Source of the DNA: Streptomyces monomycini
GTDB taxonomy: Bacteria; Actinomycetota; Actinomycetes; Streptomycetales; Streptomycetaceae
DNA: 64,000 nucleotides
Assembly (NCBI RefSeq): GCF_022271435.1
Contig: NZ_JAFIQY010000006.1
Coordinates: 1-64,000, forward strand
Direction of reading: 5' to 3'
Below, one piece after another: positions 39,808 through 49,120 of the stretch (position 1 is the first letter of the stretch; each line of letters starts with the position of its first letter). Both the position numbers and the translations under genes were made by a program. The notes below the pieces were generated by a model that searched no databases, had not been told where the DNA came from, and saw only the letters and a program-made list of their open reading frames with translations.

Positions 39808-42800
39808 ATGGAGATTTTCATCCTCGGCCCCATTTGCCTCGGATCGGCCACGCACCGGGTCGGTCTCGGCTCCGACAAAGAGCGTGGTGTTCTCGCGTCG
39901 CTGGCCTTGTCCGCGGGCCGGCCCGTCGCTCTGGACGCCTTGATCGACCGTCTTTGGGACGGCACACCGCCGGGCAAAGCCCGCGAGTCTGTTCACACGT
40001 ATGTGTCACGCATTCGCAAATCCATACGCGTGGCCGCCGCCGTGTCCGGCGGGACCGAATCCGCTGCGATCAAGCATCATGCGCACACATATACCCTCGA
40101 AATTCTGCCCGAACGCATTGACTGGCACCGTTTTCAGGATCTCGTCTCCCGAGCCAGGCGCCTGTCGGACGACGGATGCGGCGGGGAGGCGGTCGCACTG
40201 CTCCACCAGGCGGACGATCTGTGGCGCGGTGATCCCCTCGCCGGGCTGCCGGGGTCGTGGGCCGAGCGGATGCGGACGAGCCTGACCGAACAGCGCCTCA
40301 GCGCGACCACCTCGCGTATCGCCATGCAGTTGCGCCTGGGGCGCTTCAGCGAGGTGATCGGCGTTCTCTCCTCCCTGGCCGGTCAGTTCCCCGACGACGA
40401 GACCCTTCTCGGCTATCACATGCTGGCTTGTTACGGCTGTGGACGGCACGCGGACGCCTTACGGATCTACCAGGAGGCCCGCCGGAAACTCCGGGCGGAA
40501 CTGGGCTGCGACCCGAGCGAAGAACTCGCCCGCATCCATCAGAGAATCCTGCGGCGCGTCCCGGCCCGTGAGGTCCTTTTTGACGGCCCGCCACATGCCC
40601 CTGACACTTTCCGCACCGCGTACGCCCCGCGCAACCTGCCGCGTCAGGCCGCTCTTGTCGGCCGCCGGACGGAAATGCGGCGGTTCCACGCCGTCATCGC
40701 CGCCGCGAGCCGGACGGAGGGAGACGGTTACGCCTCCATCGTGGCCCTGGAAGCGATTTCCGGTATGGCGGGCGTGGGAAAGACAGCCCTGGCCGTGAAC
40801 GCCGCCAGTGCACTGGGCCGGCATTTCCCCGACGGGCAGCTCTACATCGACCTGCGCACCCATGCCCGCGTCCAGGAACCGATGAGCGCCTCCATCGCCC
40901 TGGCAACCCTGCTCCGCCTCTTGGGAGTTCCCGCGTCCTGTATTCCTTCCGCGCTCGAAGAACGCACGGATCTGTGGCGGACTCTGCTCTCGCACAAACG
41001 AGCCGTCATCATTCTCGACGACGCCGCGGACACCGACCAGGTGCGCCCGCTTCTTCCCGGCCTGTCGCCCTCGCTCATCATCATCACCAGCCGCCGCCAT
41101 TTGGCAGGATTACCCGGTGCCCACTCTCTCGCCCTCGACGTGCTCCCCCCGCAGGATGCCATAGCCCTCTTCCGTGCGTTCTCCGGTCAGGAACGCACCC
41201 AGGACACCACCGGCTTGTCCCGGATTGTGAGCCTTTGCGGACATCTGCCGCTCGCCATCGAGATCGCCGCCAACCGGTTCAACGCCCGCCCGTCCTGGTC
41301 CCTGGCCGATCTCCGCGAACGACTCACCCGGGGCCCCGGCCGGCTCACGGAGCTGTACGACGGATATTCGGAGGTGGCCCGCGCCTTCGAGATGTCCTAC
41401 CTGACGCTGACTCCCGCTCAGCAGTCCGCGTTCCGCCGCCTCGCCCTCCATCTCGGCGCCGAGTTCGGCCCGCACGCCGCATCCGCTCTGATGGGCCTGC
41501 CCCAGCAGCAAACGGAACGGCTCCTCGAAAGCCTGCTGTACTGCCATTTACTCCAGGAACCCCGCCCCGACCGGTACCGGTTCCACGACCTGCTCGGAGA
41601 GTACGCACGGGCCCTGGCGCATTCCGAGGACGACGAGGAAACCCGCGACCAGGCCGTGCGGCGCCTGACCGACTATTACTTGTCCGCCAGCGAGACCGCT
41701 GACGCCCTCGTCTATCCGCAACGGCCCCGGGTGACCCGTCAGCGCGCCGACGGCACCACCGGCACCGTCGGCAGCCGTCTGGCCTGGCGCGACGCCGAGG
41801 CGGCAAAGGAATGGCTGACCACGGAACGCTCCAACCTCCTCACCGTGGAGCGCCATGCGCGCACCCACGGCGTTCCCCGCCAGGCCGCGCTGCTCAGCCA
41901 CGCGCTGGCGGGGTTCCTGGACGCCGAATGCCACTGGGTGGACACCGACCGGATGCAGCGGCACGCCGTCGATCACTGGAAACAGGCAGGTGACCAGCGC
42001 GCACTCTGTCTGGCCCTGCTCGACCTGAGCGCCACCCGCACGAACACCGGCCACTACCCCGAGGCCATGGCGGCCGCCCGCCACGCACTCGAACTGGCAC
42101 GCATCACGCATGCCCCGGACGCGGAAGCCGACGCACTGCGAAAGCTGGGAATTCTGCACTGGAATCACGGCCGCAATCACGAGGCACTCGCCGCGCACCG
42201 GGAAGCCATCGCCGTACATGTCCGCTCGGGCAATACCTGGAGCCAGGCCCGCTGCGAGAACAACTACGCCATTTCCCTGTTGCACCTGGGCGAGCCCCGG
42301 GAAGCGCTGGAGTATTTCACCCGGGCGATCGACACGTTCCAGCAGGCCGGTGACCGCCGGAATTCCGCCAAGTGCATCAACAACCTCGGGGATCTGCACC
42401 TGCAAGTGGGGAATGTGGAGCTGGCACGCCAGACGTACGAAACCTCCCTCGCTCTCACCATGGACGTCGGAAGCCTCTCCGACGTGGCGACGGTGCAGGC
42501 CAATCTCGCCGGACTGCTCTCCACCTCGGCCGACCGGCACGACGTCGCTTCTGGCATGGACATGTTTAGAGAGTGCCTGTTCACCTTCCGGCGGCTCGGC
42601 GACCGTAAGAACGAGGGAAACGCACTGATCGGTCTGGGTACGGCCCACTTCGGCCTCGGACAGTTCACCGAGGCGGCCATCCACCACCAGCAGGCCCTGA
42701 ACCTCGCCCGGAGCATCGGCGCCGCCCAGGAAGAGGCACGCGCACTGCGGTGCCTGGGAAGCGCGGAGGCGGCACTCGGCAGCCTCGCCGCCGCGGCGGA

Positions 42801-43017
42801 GAATCTTCGCGCGGCGATTTCGCTCGCCCGCCGGATTCACTTCCCGGAGGAAGCGGCGCGGGCGACGGATGTGCTGGCCGAGGTACGGCTCCGAGAAGGC
42901 AGCCGTGACGCCGCCCAGACGCTGTGGCGACAGGCGTTCGAATTATTTAGTGGCCTGGACAAGGCGGAGGCTTCGCGGGTGGCCCGGCGTCTGGGACAAA
43001 ACACGTCGAATAATTGA
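39808..43017 (+). CDS. AfsR-like SARP regulator (BTAD-NB-ARC-TPR)
   Basis: The 1069-aa regulator has an OmpR-like winged helix (residues about 1-95, with DALIDRLWDGTPPGKARESV) and a BTAD domain (about 105-250, GRHADALRIYQEARRKLRAE). An NB-ARC ATPase follows (Walker A GMAGVGKT, residues 319-326; ITSRRHLAGLPG; LCGHLPLAIEIA), then TPR repeats from about 690 (YPEAMAAARHALELARITHA, LGEPREALEYFTRAID). AfsR/SARP proteins activate antibiotic or developmental genes. Codons 218, 581 and 1046 (40459, 41548, 42943) are TTA, so expression should depend on bldA tRNA. A short peptide gene follows in the same direction. Confidence 0.93.
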   Translation: MEIFILGPICLGSATHRVGLGSDKERGVLASLALSAGRPVALDALIDRLWDGTPPGKARESVHTYVSRIRKSIRVAAAVSGGTESAAIKHHAHTYTLEILPERIDWHRFQDLVSRARRLSDDGCGGEAVALLHQADDLWRGDPLAGLPGSWAERMRTSLTEQRLSATTSRIAMQLRLGRFSEVIGVLSSLAGQFPDDETLLGYHMLACYGCGRHADALRIYQEARRKLRAELGCDPSEELARIHQRILRRVPAREVLFDGPPHAPDTFRTAYAPRNLPRQAALVGRRTEMRRFHAVIAAASRTEGDGYASIVALEAISGMAGVGKTALAVNAASALGRHFPDGQLYIDLRTHARVQEPMSASIALATLLRLLGVPASCIPSALEERTDLWRTLLSHKRAVIILDDAADTDQVRPLLPGLSPSLIIITSRRHLAGLPGAHSLALDVLPPQDAIALFRAFSGQERTQDTTGLSRIVSLCGHLPLAIEIAANRFNARPSWSLADLRERLTRGPGRLTELYDGYSEVARAFEMSYLTLTPAQQSAFRRLALHLGAEFGPHAASALMGLPQQQTERLLESLLYCHLLQEPRPDRYRFHDLLGEYARALAHSEDDEETRDQAVRRLTDYYLSASETADALVYPQRPRVTRQRADGTTGTVGSRLAWRDAEAAKEWLTTERSNLLTVERHARTHGVPRQAALLSHALAGFLDAECHWVDTDRMQRHAVDHWKQAGDQRALCLALLDLSATRTNTGHYPEAMAAARHALELARITHAPDAEADALRKLGILHWNHGRNHEALAAHREAIAVHVRSGNTWSQARCENNYAISLLHLGEPREALEYFTRAIDTFQQAGDRRNSAKCINNLGDLHLQVGNVELARQTYETSLALTMDVGSLSDVATVQANLAGLLSTSADRHDVASGMDMFRECLFTFRRLGDRKNEGNALIGLGTAHFGLGQFTEAAIHHQQALNLARSIGAAQEEARALRCLGSAEAALGSLAAAAENLRAAISLARRIHFPEEAARATDVLAEVRLREGSRDAAQTLWRQAFELFSGLDKAEASRVARRLGQNTSNN

Positions 43018-43138
43018 CAGTTTCGTCAGTTACGGCGGTCTCGCTGGACTGTTGCAGAGACAGGCATTGTCACTCAAGCGCGAACGTGATCCAATCTGCG
43101 CTCAGATTGATCCAACTCTCTGCATGAGGACCTTCCAG

Positions 43139-43324
43139 GTGACACGATCCGCAGTGCGGCGCGTTCTCTCCATGGCGTTAGCCGGAGCCGCCGCCATCCT
43201 GGCGCTGACCGCAGCGACCACCTCGCCCGCAGCAACGGGAGAGCATCAAGCCGCCCACAGCATGGTGTCCGCCACCGCGACACCCACCATGCGCGCGATG
43301 GCGAGGATATGCATACCGACGTAG
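43139..43324 (+). CDS. 61-aa secreted peptide precursor
   Basis: GTG 43139 has GAGGA eight bases upstream; an ATG at 43124 would add five residues. A basic start (TRSAVRRVLS) leads into a hydrophobic core (MALAGAAAILALTAA) and a likely cleavage site around TTSPAATG. That leaves a mature peptide of about 30 residues ending MRAMARICIPT with a single cysteine. Codon 14 (43178-43180) is TTA. It lies 121 bases after the AfsR-like gene and is closed by a 16-bp terminator, so it may be on the same transcript. It could be a pheromone sensed by a TPR protein; that is inference. Confidence 0.6.
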   Translation: MTRSAVRRVLSMALAGAAAILALTAATTSPAATGEHQAAHSMVSATATPTMRAMARICIPT

Positions 43325-43349
43325 ACGCTCGCGTCCGTCGTCAGTCGCT

Positions 43350-43386
43350 CCGAGGGGCCGTCGCAAGACCTGCGACGGCCCCTCGG
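43350..43386 (+). terminator. 16-bp perfect hairpin terminator
   Basis: CCGAGGGGCCGTCGCA pairs exactly with TGCGACGGCCCCTCGG around AGACC, 25 bases after the peptide stop. It closes the AfsR-like/peptide unit. Confidence 0.93.
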
Positions 43387-43537
43387 CCGTTCCCACCCCC
43401 CACCTCCCTGACCTGCGCCGATGCGCCATCCGACGGTAATGACAACGGTCACCGGTGCAGCCTTTGGATCTAGCGCGGAAGTGCGGTTTGCTTCCTTGCG
43501 CACGTCCTGTTGGACGCCCCAGGGAGGAGCGCGCCCC

Positions 43538-44566
43538 ATGACCGAGCACGCCCACAGCCACCACCACGACCACAGCCACGGGCATTCGCACTCGCACACC
43601 CTCTCGCCCGACGCCGACCGCCGCTGGCTGCGGGCCGCGCTGGTGCTGATCACCGCGTTCATGGCCGTGGAGGTGGTGATCGGTTTCCTGGCCGGCTCCC
43701 TGGCGCTGATCTCCGACGCGGCCCACATGCTCACCGACGCCGCCTCGATCGTGCTCGCCCTGGTCGCGATGCGGCTGGCCGCGCGGCCCGCGCGCGGTGG
43801 CTACACGTACGGACTCAAGCGGGCCGAGATCCTGTCCGCGCAGGCCAACGGCATCACCCTGCTCGTACTGTCCCTCTGGCTCGGGTACGAGGCGATCACC
43901 CGCCTGGTGTCACCGCCCGAAGTGACCGGCGGCCTGGTCCTGGTCACCGCGCTGGCCGGGGTCGTCGTCAACATCGCGGCCGCCTGGTGCATCTCCCGGG
44001 CCAACCGCAGCAGCCTGAACGTCGAGGGCGCCTACCAGCACATCCTCACCGACCTGTTCGGCTTCATCGCCACCGCCGTCGCCGGTGCGGTCGTCCTGAC
44101 CACCGGCTTCGCACGCGCCGACGCCATCGCCTCGCTGGTCGTCGTCGTCCTGATGCTGCGGGCCGGCACCGGACTGGTCCGCGAGTCCGGGCGGATCTTC
44201 ATGGAGGCCGCGCCGAGCGGTGTGGACCCGGACGCGCTGGGGGACCGCCTCGTCGAGGTGGACCAGGTCGTGGAGGTCCACGACCTGCACATCTGGGAGA
44301 TCACGTCCGGGGAACCGGCCCTGTCCGCGCACATCCTGGTCGCGCCCGGCGGTGACTGCCACGCCGTACGGCGGTGCCTGCACGAGCTGCTGAGCCTGAA
44401 GTACGGCATCACCCACGCCACCCTCCAGGTCGACCACGTGGACGAGCTGCCCCGGTCCGGCGAGGTGCTGCACATAGCGGCGGGGCCGGACGACGCGGCG
44501 CTCGTGCCCCCGCACTGCGAGGGCACGCACGGGCCGGTGCACCGGCCGGGTCCGCACGACCACTGA
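43538..44566 (+). CDS. cation diffusion facilitator (zinc efflux) transporter
   Basis: The 342-aa inner-membrane antiporter would export Zn2+ (or Co2+/Cd2+). It has a His-rich N-terminus (HAHSHHHDHSHGHSHSH), six transmembrane helices and the metal-site motifs HMLTD in helix 2 and HILTD in helix 5. A C-terminal cytosolic domain contains VVEVHDLHIWEITSG. The C-terminus is again His-rich (HCEGTHGPVHRPGPHDH). ATG 43538 has AGGGAGGAG upstream. A longer in-frame start at 43421 is less likely. No metal-responsive operator was identified. Confidence 0.94.
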   Translation: MTEHAHSHHHDHSHGHSHSHTLSPDADRRWLRAALVLITAFMAVEVVIGFLAGSLALISDAAHMLTDAASIVLALVAMRLAARPARGGYTYGLKRAEILSAQANGITLLVLSLWLGYEAITRLVSPPEVTGGLVLVTALAGVVVNIAAAWCISRANRSSLNVEGAYQHILTDLFGFIATAVAGAVVLTTGFARADAIASLVVVVLMLRAGTGLVRESGRIFMEAAPSGVDPDALGDRLVEVDQVVEVHDLHIWEITSGEPALSAHILVAPGGDCHAVRRCLHELLSLKYGITHATLQVDHVDELPRSGEVLHIAAGPDDAALVPPHCEGTHGPVHRPGPHDH

Positions 44567-44633
44567 GGCGAGACCGTCAGGCAGTGCTGGTCACCCAGGG
44601 GTACCGGCCGTCAGAAGGCGACGGCCGTCAGAA

Positions 44634-45575
44634 TCAGAAGGTGATGACCGTCTTGCCCTGCGTGTGCCCCGCACGGCTGGTCTCCAGCGCCTCCGGGGCC
44701 TCCCCCAGCGTGATCTCGTTGCCGAAGATCACGGTCAGCCGCCCCGCGTCGAGCTGCCCGGCGAGGATCTCCAGCAGCTGCGGCGACGGCCGGTTCTGGA
44801 AGTTGAAACCGCGCAGGTTGTGGTCGGTCAGCACGTCCGCGTCGGCGGACCCGACGGTGGAGACGGCCGTACCGCCGTCCCGTACGGTCCGGGTCATCTC
44901 GCCGAACGCGGCCGGGTCGCTGACCAGGTCGAGCAGTACGTCCACACCGTCCGGGTGGGCGGCCAGCACCTGGTCGGCCACCGGGCCCAGCGTGTGGTCC
45001 ACCGTCTCGGCGGCGCCCAGGGTGGTCATCAGGTCCTCCGTACCCGGCCGCGCGGTGACGATCACCTCGGCGCCCCGGCCGGCCGCGAGCTGGGTGGCGA
45101 AGGTGCCGACGCCGCCGGTCCCGCCGACGATCAGGACCCGCTTGCCCTCGCTGACCCGGGTCTCCTCCACCAGGTTGTAGGCCGACGTCCCGGCCGTGGG
45201 GACGGCCGCCGAGTTCGCGTACGTGACGGTGCGGGCCGCGCCGGCCAGCGCCTTCTCCTCGGCCGCCGCGAACTCGCCGTACGAGCCGCTGCCCCGCGCC
45301 GGCCGCTGGAACTGGCCGAACACCGAGTCGCCCACCGTGAAGCGGCGCACGCCGGTGCCCACGGCGACCACCTCGCCCGCGCCGTCCGACCCCAGGACGA
45401 GCGGGAAGGTGTGCGGTGTCGCGTCCTTGAGGAGGCCGTCGGCGATCTTCCAGTCGAGGGGGTTGACCCCGGCGGCGGACATCCGCACCAGGACCTCGCC
45501 CGGTCCGGGATCGGGCTCCGAGAGTTCCATGAGCTGGGGCTGTTCGCCGAATGCGGTGACTGCTACGGCCTTCAT
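44634..45575 (-). CDS. NADP-dependent MDR oxidoreductase
   Basis: The 313-aa soluble enzyme starts MKAVAVTAFGEQPQLMELSE at ATG 45575. The GroES-like half has VRMSAAGVNPLDWKIADGLL and FPLVLGSDGAGEVV. The NADPH site is VGGTGGVGTFATQLAAGRGA. It has no zinc cysteines, so it groups with quinone/enal reductases. It is divergent from the LigD polymerase gene and convergent with the CDF transporter. It resembles the enzyme at 27856 in fold but not closely. The substrate is unknown. Confidence 0.9.
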   Translation of the reverse strand: MKAVAVTAFGEQPQLMELSEPDPGPGEVLVRMSAAGVNPLDWKIADGLLKDATPHTFPLVLGSDGAGEVVAVGTGVRRFTVGDSVFGQFQRPARGSGSYGEFAAAEEKALAGAARTVTYANSAAVPTAGTSAYNLVEETRVSEGKRVLIVGGTGGVGTFATQLAAGRGAEVIVTARPGTEDLMTTLGAAETVDHTLGPVADQVLAAHPDGVDVLLDLVSDPAAFGEMTRTVRDGGTAVSTVGSADADVLTDHNLRGFNFQNRPSPQLLEILAGQLDAGRLTVIFGNEITLGEAPEALETSRAGHTQGKTVITF

Positions 45576-45856
45576 CGTCGCGTTCCCTTCCGCCCGAACG
45601 ATCCTCGATCCACCCTCCCGACCGGTGGCAGGGCAAGGGCCGCCGTCAACATGGCGCCCGTCGCGGCCCGCCTTCGGGTGAAACGACGCCAGGTGACGAC
45701 AGCCCACAGGATCGTAAGCACGCGAACCGGGCGTATCCGGCAGGACGAGGGGCGGTGCCCCGGAAGCAACTCGTACGGCCCCCCGCCGAACCGGTGCCGC
45801 CCGCCCCGCGGCGCGCCGCGTTTGCCCCGCGCCCCGGCCGGTTACCCGTCCTCGGT

Positions 45857-46789
45857 ATGAGCGGCAGCAGCGGCACGGACGACGCACACACCATCAAGGC
45901 GGGACGGCGCACGATCAAGGTCAGCCGGCCCGGCAAGGTGCTCTTCCCGGACGACGGGCTCACCAAGGCCGACCTGGCCGACCACTACAAGGCGGTCGCC
46001 CGGCGCGCGGTGCCGCAGCTGCGCGACCGGCCGCTGATGATGGAGCGGCACCCCGACGGCATCGGCGGCAAGCCCCTGATGCAGAAGAACGCCCCCGATC
46101 ACTTCCCCGACTGGGTACGGCGTTCCGAGCAGTCCAAGGAGGGCGGCACCGTCACCCACGTCGTGTGCGACGACCCGGCGACCCTCGTCTACCTCGCGGA
46201 CCAGGCCACCGTCACCGTCCACCGCTGGCTCTCCCGCGAGCACCGCCCCGACCACCCGGACCTGCTCATCTTCGATCTCGACCCGTCGGAGGGCGCGGAC
46301 TTCGAGGACGTACGGTGGGCCGCCCACCGGGTCTGCGAACTGTGGGACGCGCTGAAACTGCCCGCCCGCCTGATGACCACCGGCTCGCGCGGCCTGCACG
46401 TCATCGCGCCGCTGGACGGCAACTCCGCCTTCGACGCGGTACGCGACTTCGCGCACCTGGCCGCCGAACGGCTCGCCCGGCAGCACCCGGACCGCCTCAC
46501 CACCGAGCAGCGCAAGGCCGACCGCAAGGGCCGGATCTATCTGGACGTGCAGCGCAACGCGTACGCGCAGACCGCGGTCGCGCCCTATTCCGTACGGGCG
46601 AAGCTGGGCGCGCCGGTGGCCACCCCGATCTCCCGCGAGGAGCTGGACGACCCCGGGCTGACGGCGCAGCGGTGGACGGTCGCCACCCTCCCCGAGCGTC
46701 TCGCCGAGGACGACCCGTGGTCCGGGCTGTCCTGGCGCGGCCGGTCGGTCCGGGCGGCGTGGGAGCGGCTGGAGGCGTTGGAGGAGTAG
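45857..46789 (+). CDS. stand-alone LigD-type polymerase (primase) domain
   Basis: The 310-aa protein is a complete LigD polymerase domain of the archaeo-eukaryotic primase fold, used in bacterial end joining to fill gaps with ribo- or deoxynucleotides. Motifs: TIKVSRPGKVLFPDDGLTKA, LMMERHPDGI, catalytic D140 and D142 in FDLDPSE, and TTGSRGLHVIAPLDG with the catalytic His. Ligase and phosphoesterase domains are absent, and no Ku gene is nearby. Starts at ATG 45857. Confidence 0.93.
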   Translation: MSGSSGTDDAHTIKAGRRTIKVSRPGKVLFPDDGLTKADLADHYKAVARRAVPQLRDRPLMMERHPDGIGGKPLMQKNAPDHFPDWVRRSEQSKEGGTVTHVVCDDPATLVYLADQATVTVHRWLSREHRPDHPDLLIFDLDPSEGADFEDVRWAAHRVCELWDALKLPARLMTTGSRGLHVIAPLDGNSAFDAVRDFAHLAAERLARQHPDRLTTEQRKADRKGRIYLDVQRNAYAQTAVAPYSVRAKLGAPVATPISREELDDPGLTAQRWTVATLPERLAEDDPWSGLSWRGRSVRAAWERLEALEE

Positions 46790-46933
46790 GCAGGAGTAGG
46801 GAGGAGTAGGGCGGGGGCACTCGCCCTGCCACGGCGGCGCCTGCTTGGGCGGCGGGCGCGCCGGTACGCGTACGGTCCCGCCCGTTTGCCCGCATAAGGC
46901 GACCGGCCCCGGGCCGCGGGCTTCAATGGACCA

Positions 46934-48091
46934 ATGATCCGGTTCGAGTCCGTCACCAAGCGCTACCCGGACGGCACCACCGCCGTGGACGACCTGTCCT
47001 TCGAGGTCGCCGAGGGCGAGCTGGTGACGCTGGTCGGGCCGTCCGGGTGCGGCAAGACCACGACGATGAAGATGGTCAACCGGCTCATCGACCCGACCGG
47101 CGGCCGCATCCTCGTCGAGGGCGAGGACATCGCGACGGCCGACCCCGTACGCCTGCGCCGCCGCATCGGCTACGTCATCCAGCAGACCGGCCTCTTCCCG
47201 CACCGCACCGTCCTGGACAACACGGCCACCGTGCCGCACCTCCTCGGCTGGGCGCGCAAGAAGTCCCGCGCCCGCGCCGCCGAACTCCTGGGCCTGGTGG
47301 GCCTGGACCCCGGCCTCCACGGGCCGCGCTACCCGGACCAGCTCTCCGGCGGCGAGCGGCAGCGCGTCGGCGTGGCGCGCGCGCTGGCCGCGGACCCGCC
47401 CGTCCTGCTGATGGACGAGCCGTTCGGCGCGGTCGACCCGGTCGTCCGCGACCGGCTCCAGCAGGAGTTCCTGCGGCTCCAGGCGTCCCTGCACAAGACG
47501 GTGCTGCTGGTCACGCACGACATCGAGGAGGCCATCCGGCTGGGCGACCGGATCGCGGTCTACGGGCAGGGCCGGATCGAGCAGTACGACACTCCGGCGA
47601 GCGTGCTGGGCGCGCCGGCCTCCCCGTACGTCGCCGAGTTCGTCGGCAGCGACCGGGCCCTGAAGCAGCTCGCGGTCACCGGCATCACCCCCGGCGACCT
47701 GGAGCACCCGCCGTTCGCCCGGCTCGGCGAACCGGCCGGCCGGGCGGCGGAGCGGCTGCGCGCGGAGGGCGCGCGCTGGGCCGTGGTCCTGGACGAGGAG
47801 GGCGGGCTGCACGGGTGGGTGGGGACGGAGGAGATGTCCGAAGCGCGGGGAAACGTTTCGGCGCACGCACGCCGGATGGAGGCGTGGGTCCCGGTGAGCG
47901 GCTCCCTCAAGGACGCCTTCAGCGAGATGCTCAAGTACGACGCGGGCTGGACCGCCGTCGTGGACGGCACCCGCTTCCTGGGCGTCCTGACCCCGGCCCG
48001 GCTGCACGAGGCGCTGCGGCGCACGATCGGGTCCGACGAGCAGGGGGTGCCGCGGGAGGAGGCGGAGGTGGACTCGGTGCCCACGGAATGA
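46934..48091 (+). CDS. ABC transporter ATP-binding protein, osmoprotectant type (OpuCA-like)
   Basis: The 385-aa ATPase would power uptake of glycine betaine, choline or carnitine. It has Walker A GPSGCGKTT (Lys41), Q-loop GYVIQQTGLFPH, signature LSGGERQRVGVAR and Walker B VLLMDEPFGAVD. The C-terminus has a CBS-like part (YDAGWTAVVDGTRFLGVLTP), which in the family senses ionic strength. Its permease and binding-protein genes are on the opposite strand, ending tail to tail 36 bases away. Specificity is inferred from the family. Confidence 0.92.
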   Translation: MIRFESVTKRYPDGTTAVDDLSFEVAEGELVTLVGPSGCGKTTTMKMVNRLIDPTGGRILVEGEDIATADPVRLRRRIGYVIQQTGLFPHRTVLDNTATVPHLLGWARKKSRARAAELLGLVGLDPGLHGPRYPDQLSGGERQRVGVARALAADPPVLLMDEPFGAVDPVVRDRLQQEFLRLQASLHKTVLLVTHDIEEAIRLGDRIAVYGQGRIEQYDTPASVLGAPASPYVAEFVGSDRALKQLAVTGITPGDLEHPPFARLGEPAGRAAERLRAEGARWAVVLDEEGGLHGWVGTEEMSEARGNVSAHARRMEAWVPVSGSLKDAFSEMLKYDAGWTAVVDGTRFLGVLTPARLHEALRRTIGSDEQGVPREEAEVDSVPTE

Positions 48092-48127
48092 GGAGACGGG
48101 CCGGCCCAGAGCTCCGTACCCCCGGAA

Positions 48128-49120
48128 CTACAGCAGCCCCTTCTTCCGCAGGTAGTCCCGCGCCACGTCCTCCGGGAGCCGCCGCCAGCTGTCCACCCGC
48201 TGGTTGAGTTCGCCCAGGTCCTCCGTCGTCAGTACGGAGTTGAGCTTGCCGAGGGCCGCGGCGACCCGCTCGCTGCCCGCGCGGGCCCGGTTGACCACCG
48301 GAACGAGGTAGTCCGCGTTCTGGAGCTTCTTGTCGTCCTCCAGGAAGACCAGCCCGAACTGCTCGATCGTCGCGTCCGTGCTGGTCGTCAGCACCATCTG
48401 GTCCTGCCCGTTCTGCACGGCCTGTTTGGCGGGCGTGGTGCCCACCCCCTTCGGGTCGACGGCCGTGATGTCGATCCCGTACGTACGCTTCAGGCCGGGC
48501 GCGCAGAACGGCCGCTGCACGCACTCGTCGCCCGCCGCCAGCCGTACCGGCAGCTTGGCGCGCCCCAGGTCGCTGAGGGTCTTCAGGCGGTGCTGCTTCG
48601 CGTACGAGGCGGTGACGGCGAACGCGTTCTGGTCGACGGCCCGGCCCGGCGGCAGCACGGTCAGGCCCCGGGGCGTGGCCAGCTCGCGCAGTGCCTTCAT
48701 CGTCGTGCCGAGGTCCGGCGAGGCGACCGGGTCGGCGTCGGCGCCCTTGGTCTTGGCGTTCAGCCAGTCGGCGAAGGTCGCCGCGTACTCGGGTACGACG
48801 TCGATCTGGCCGCTCTCCAGGGACGGCTCGTACAGCTCCCGGTTGCCGACGGTGAGGATGTCGGTCGCGTACCCGGCCTTGTCGAGCAGCACCGCGTACA
48901 TCCGGGCCAGCAGCTCGCTCTCGGTGAAGCCGGCCGAGCCGATCGAAAGGCGGCGGCTGTCGCCGGGCGCGGCGGTGACCTGCCCGCGGTTCTCCAGGGA
49001 GGGGCCGGTGGCGCAGCCGGGGAGCGCCGCCGCCATCAGCGCCACGGTGACGGCGAATCGGCGGGCTCTTTCGCGCGTACGGAACCGTCCGGTCGCCGTG
49101 TCTCCTCGGGGCCCGCTCAC
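48128..49120 (-). CDS. osmoprotectant ABC transporter substrate-binding lipoprotein
   Basis: The 330-aa protein has an export signal with lipobox (VALMAAALPGCATG) and an OpuAC-type binding fold: IGSAGFTESELLARMYAVLL, LYEPSLESGQIDVVPEYAAT, DQMVLTTSTDATIEQFGLVF and LTTEDLGELNQRVD. It would present quaternary amines to the permeases. GTG 49120 overlaps the permease stop (GTGA); the ATG at 49141 lies inside that gene. It is last in a three-gene minus-strand operon. Confidence 0.92.
   Translation of the reverse strand: MSGPRGDTATGRFRTRERARRFAVTVALMAAALPGCATGPSLENRGQVTAAPGDSRRLSIGSAGFTESELLARMYAVLLDKAGYATDILTVGNRELYEPSLESGQIDVVPEYAATFADWLNAKTKGADADPVASPDLGTTMKALRELATPRGLTVLPPGRAVDQNAFAVTASYAKQHRLKTLSDLGRAKLPVRLAAGDECVQRPFCAPGLKRTYGIDITAVDPKGVGTTPAKQAVQNGQDQMVLTTSTDATIEQFGLVFLEDDKKLQNADYLVPVVNRARAGSERVAAALGKLNSVLTTEDLGELNQRVDSWRRLPEDVARDYLRKKGLL

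Noticed and set aside
37401-43324. Reading the STAND regulator block as part of a biosynthetic gene cluster
   Set aside because: No PKS, NRPS, terpene, RiPP modification or tailoring genes surround it; only regulation is supported.
43421-43500. A Zur-like operator upstream of the CDF gene
   Set aside because: The TAATGACAACGGTCA stretch does not match the Streptomyces Zur box closely enough.
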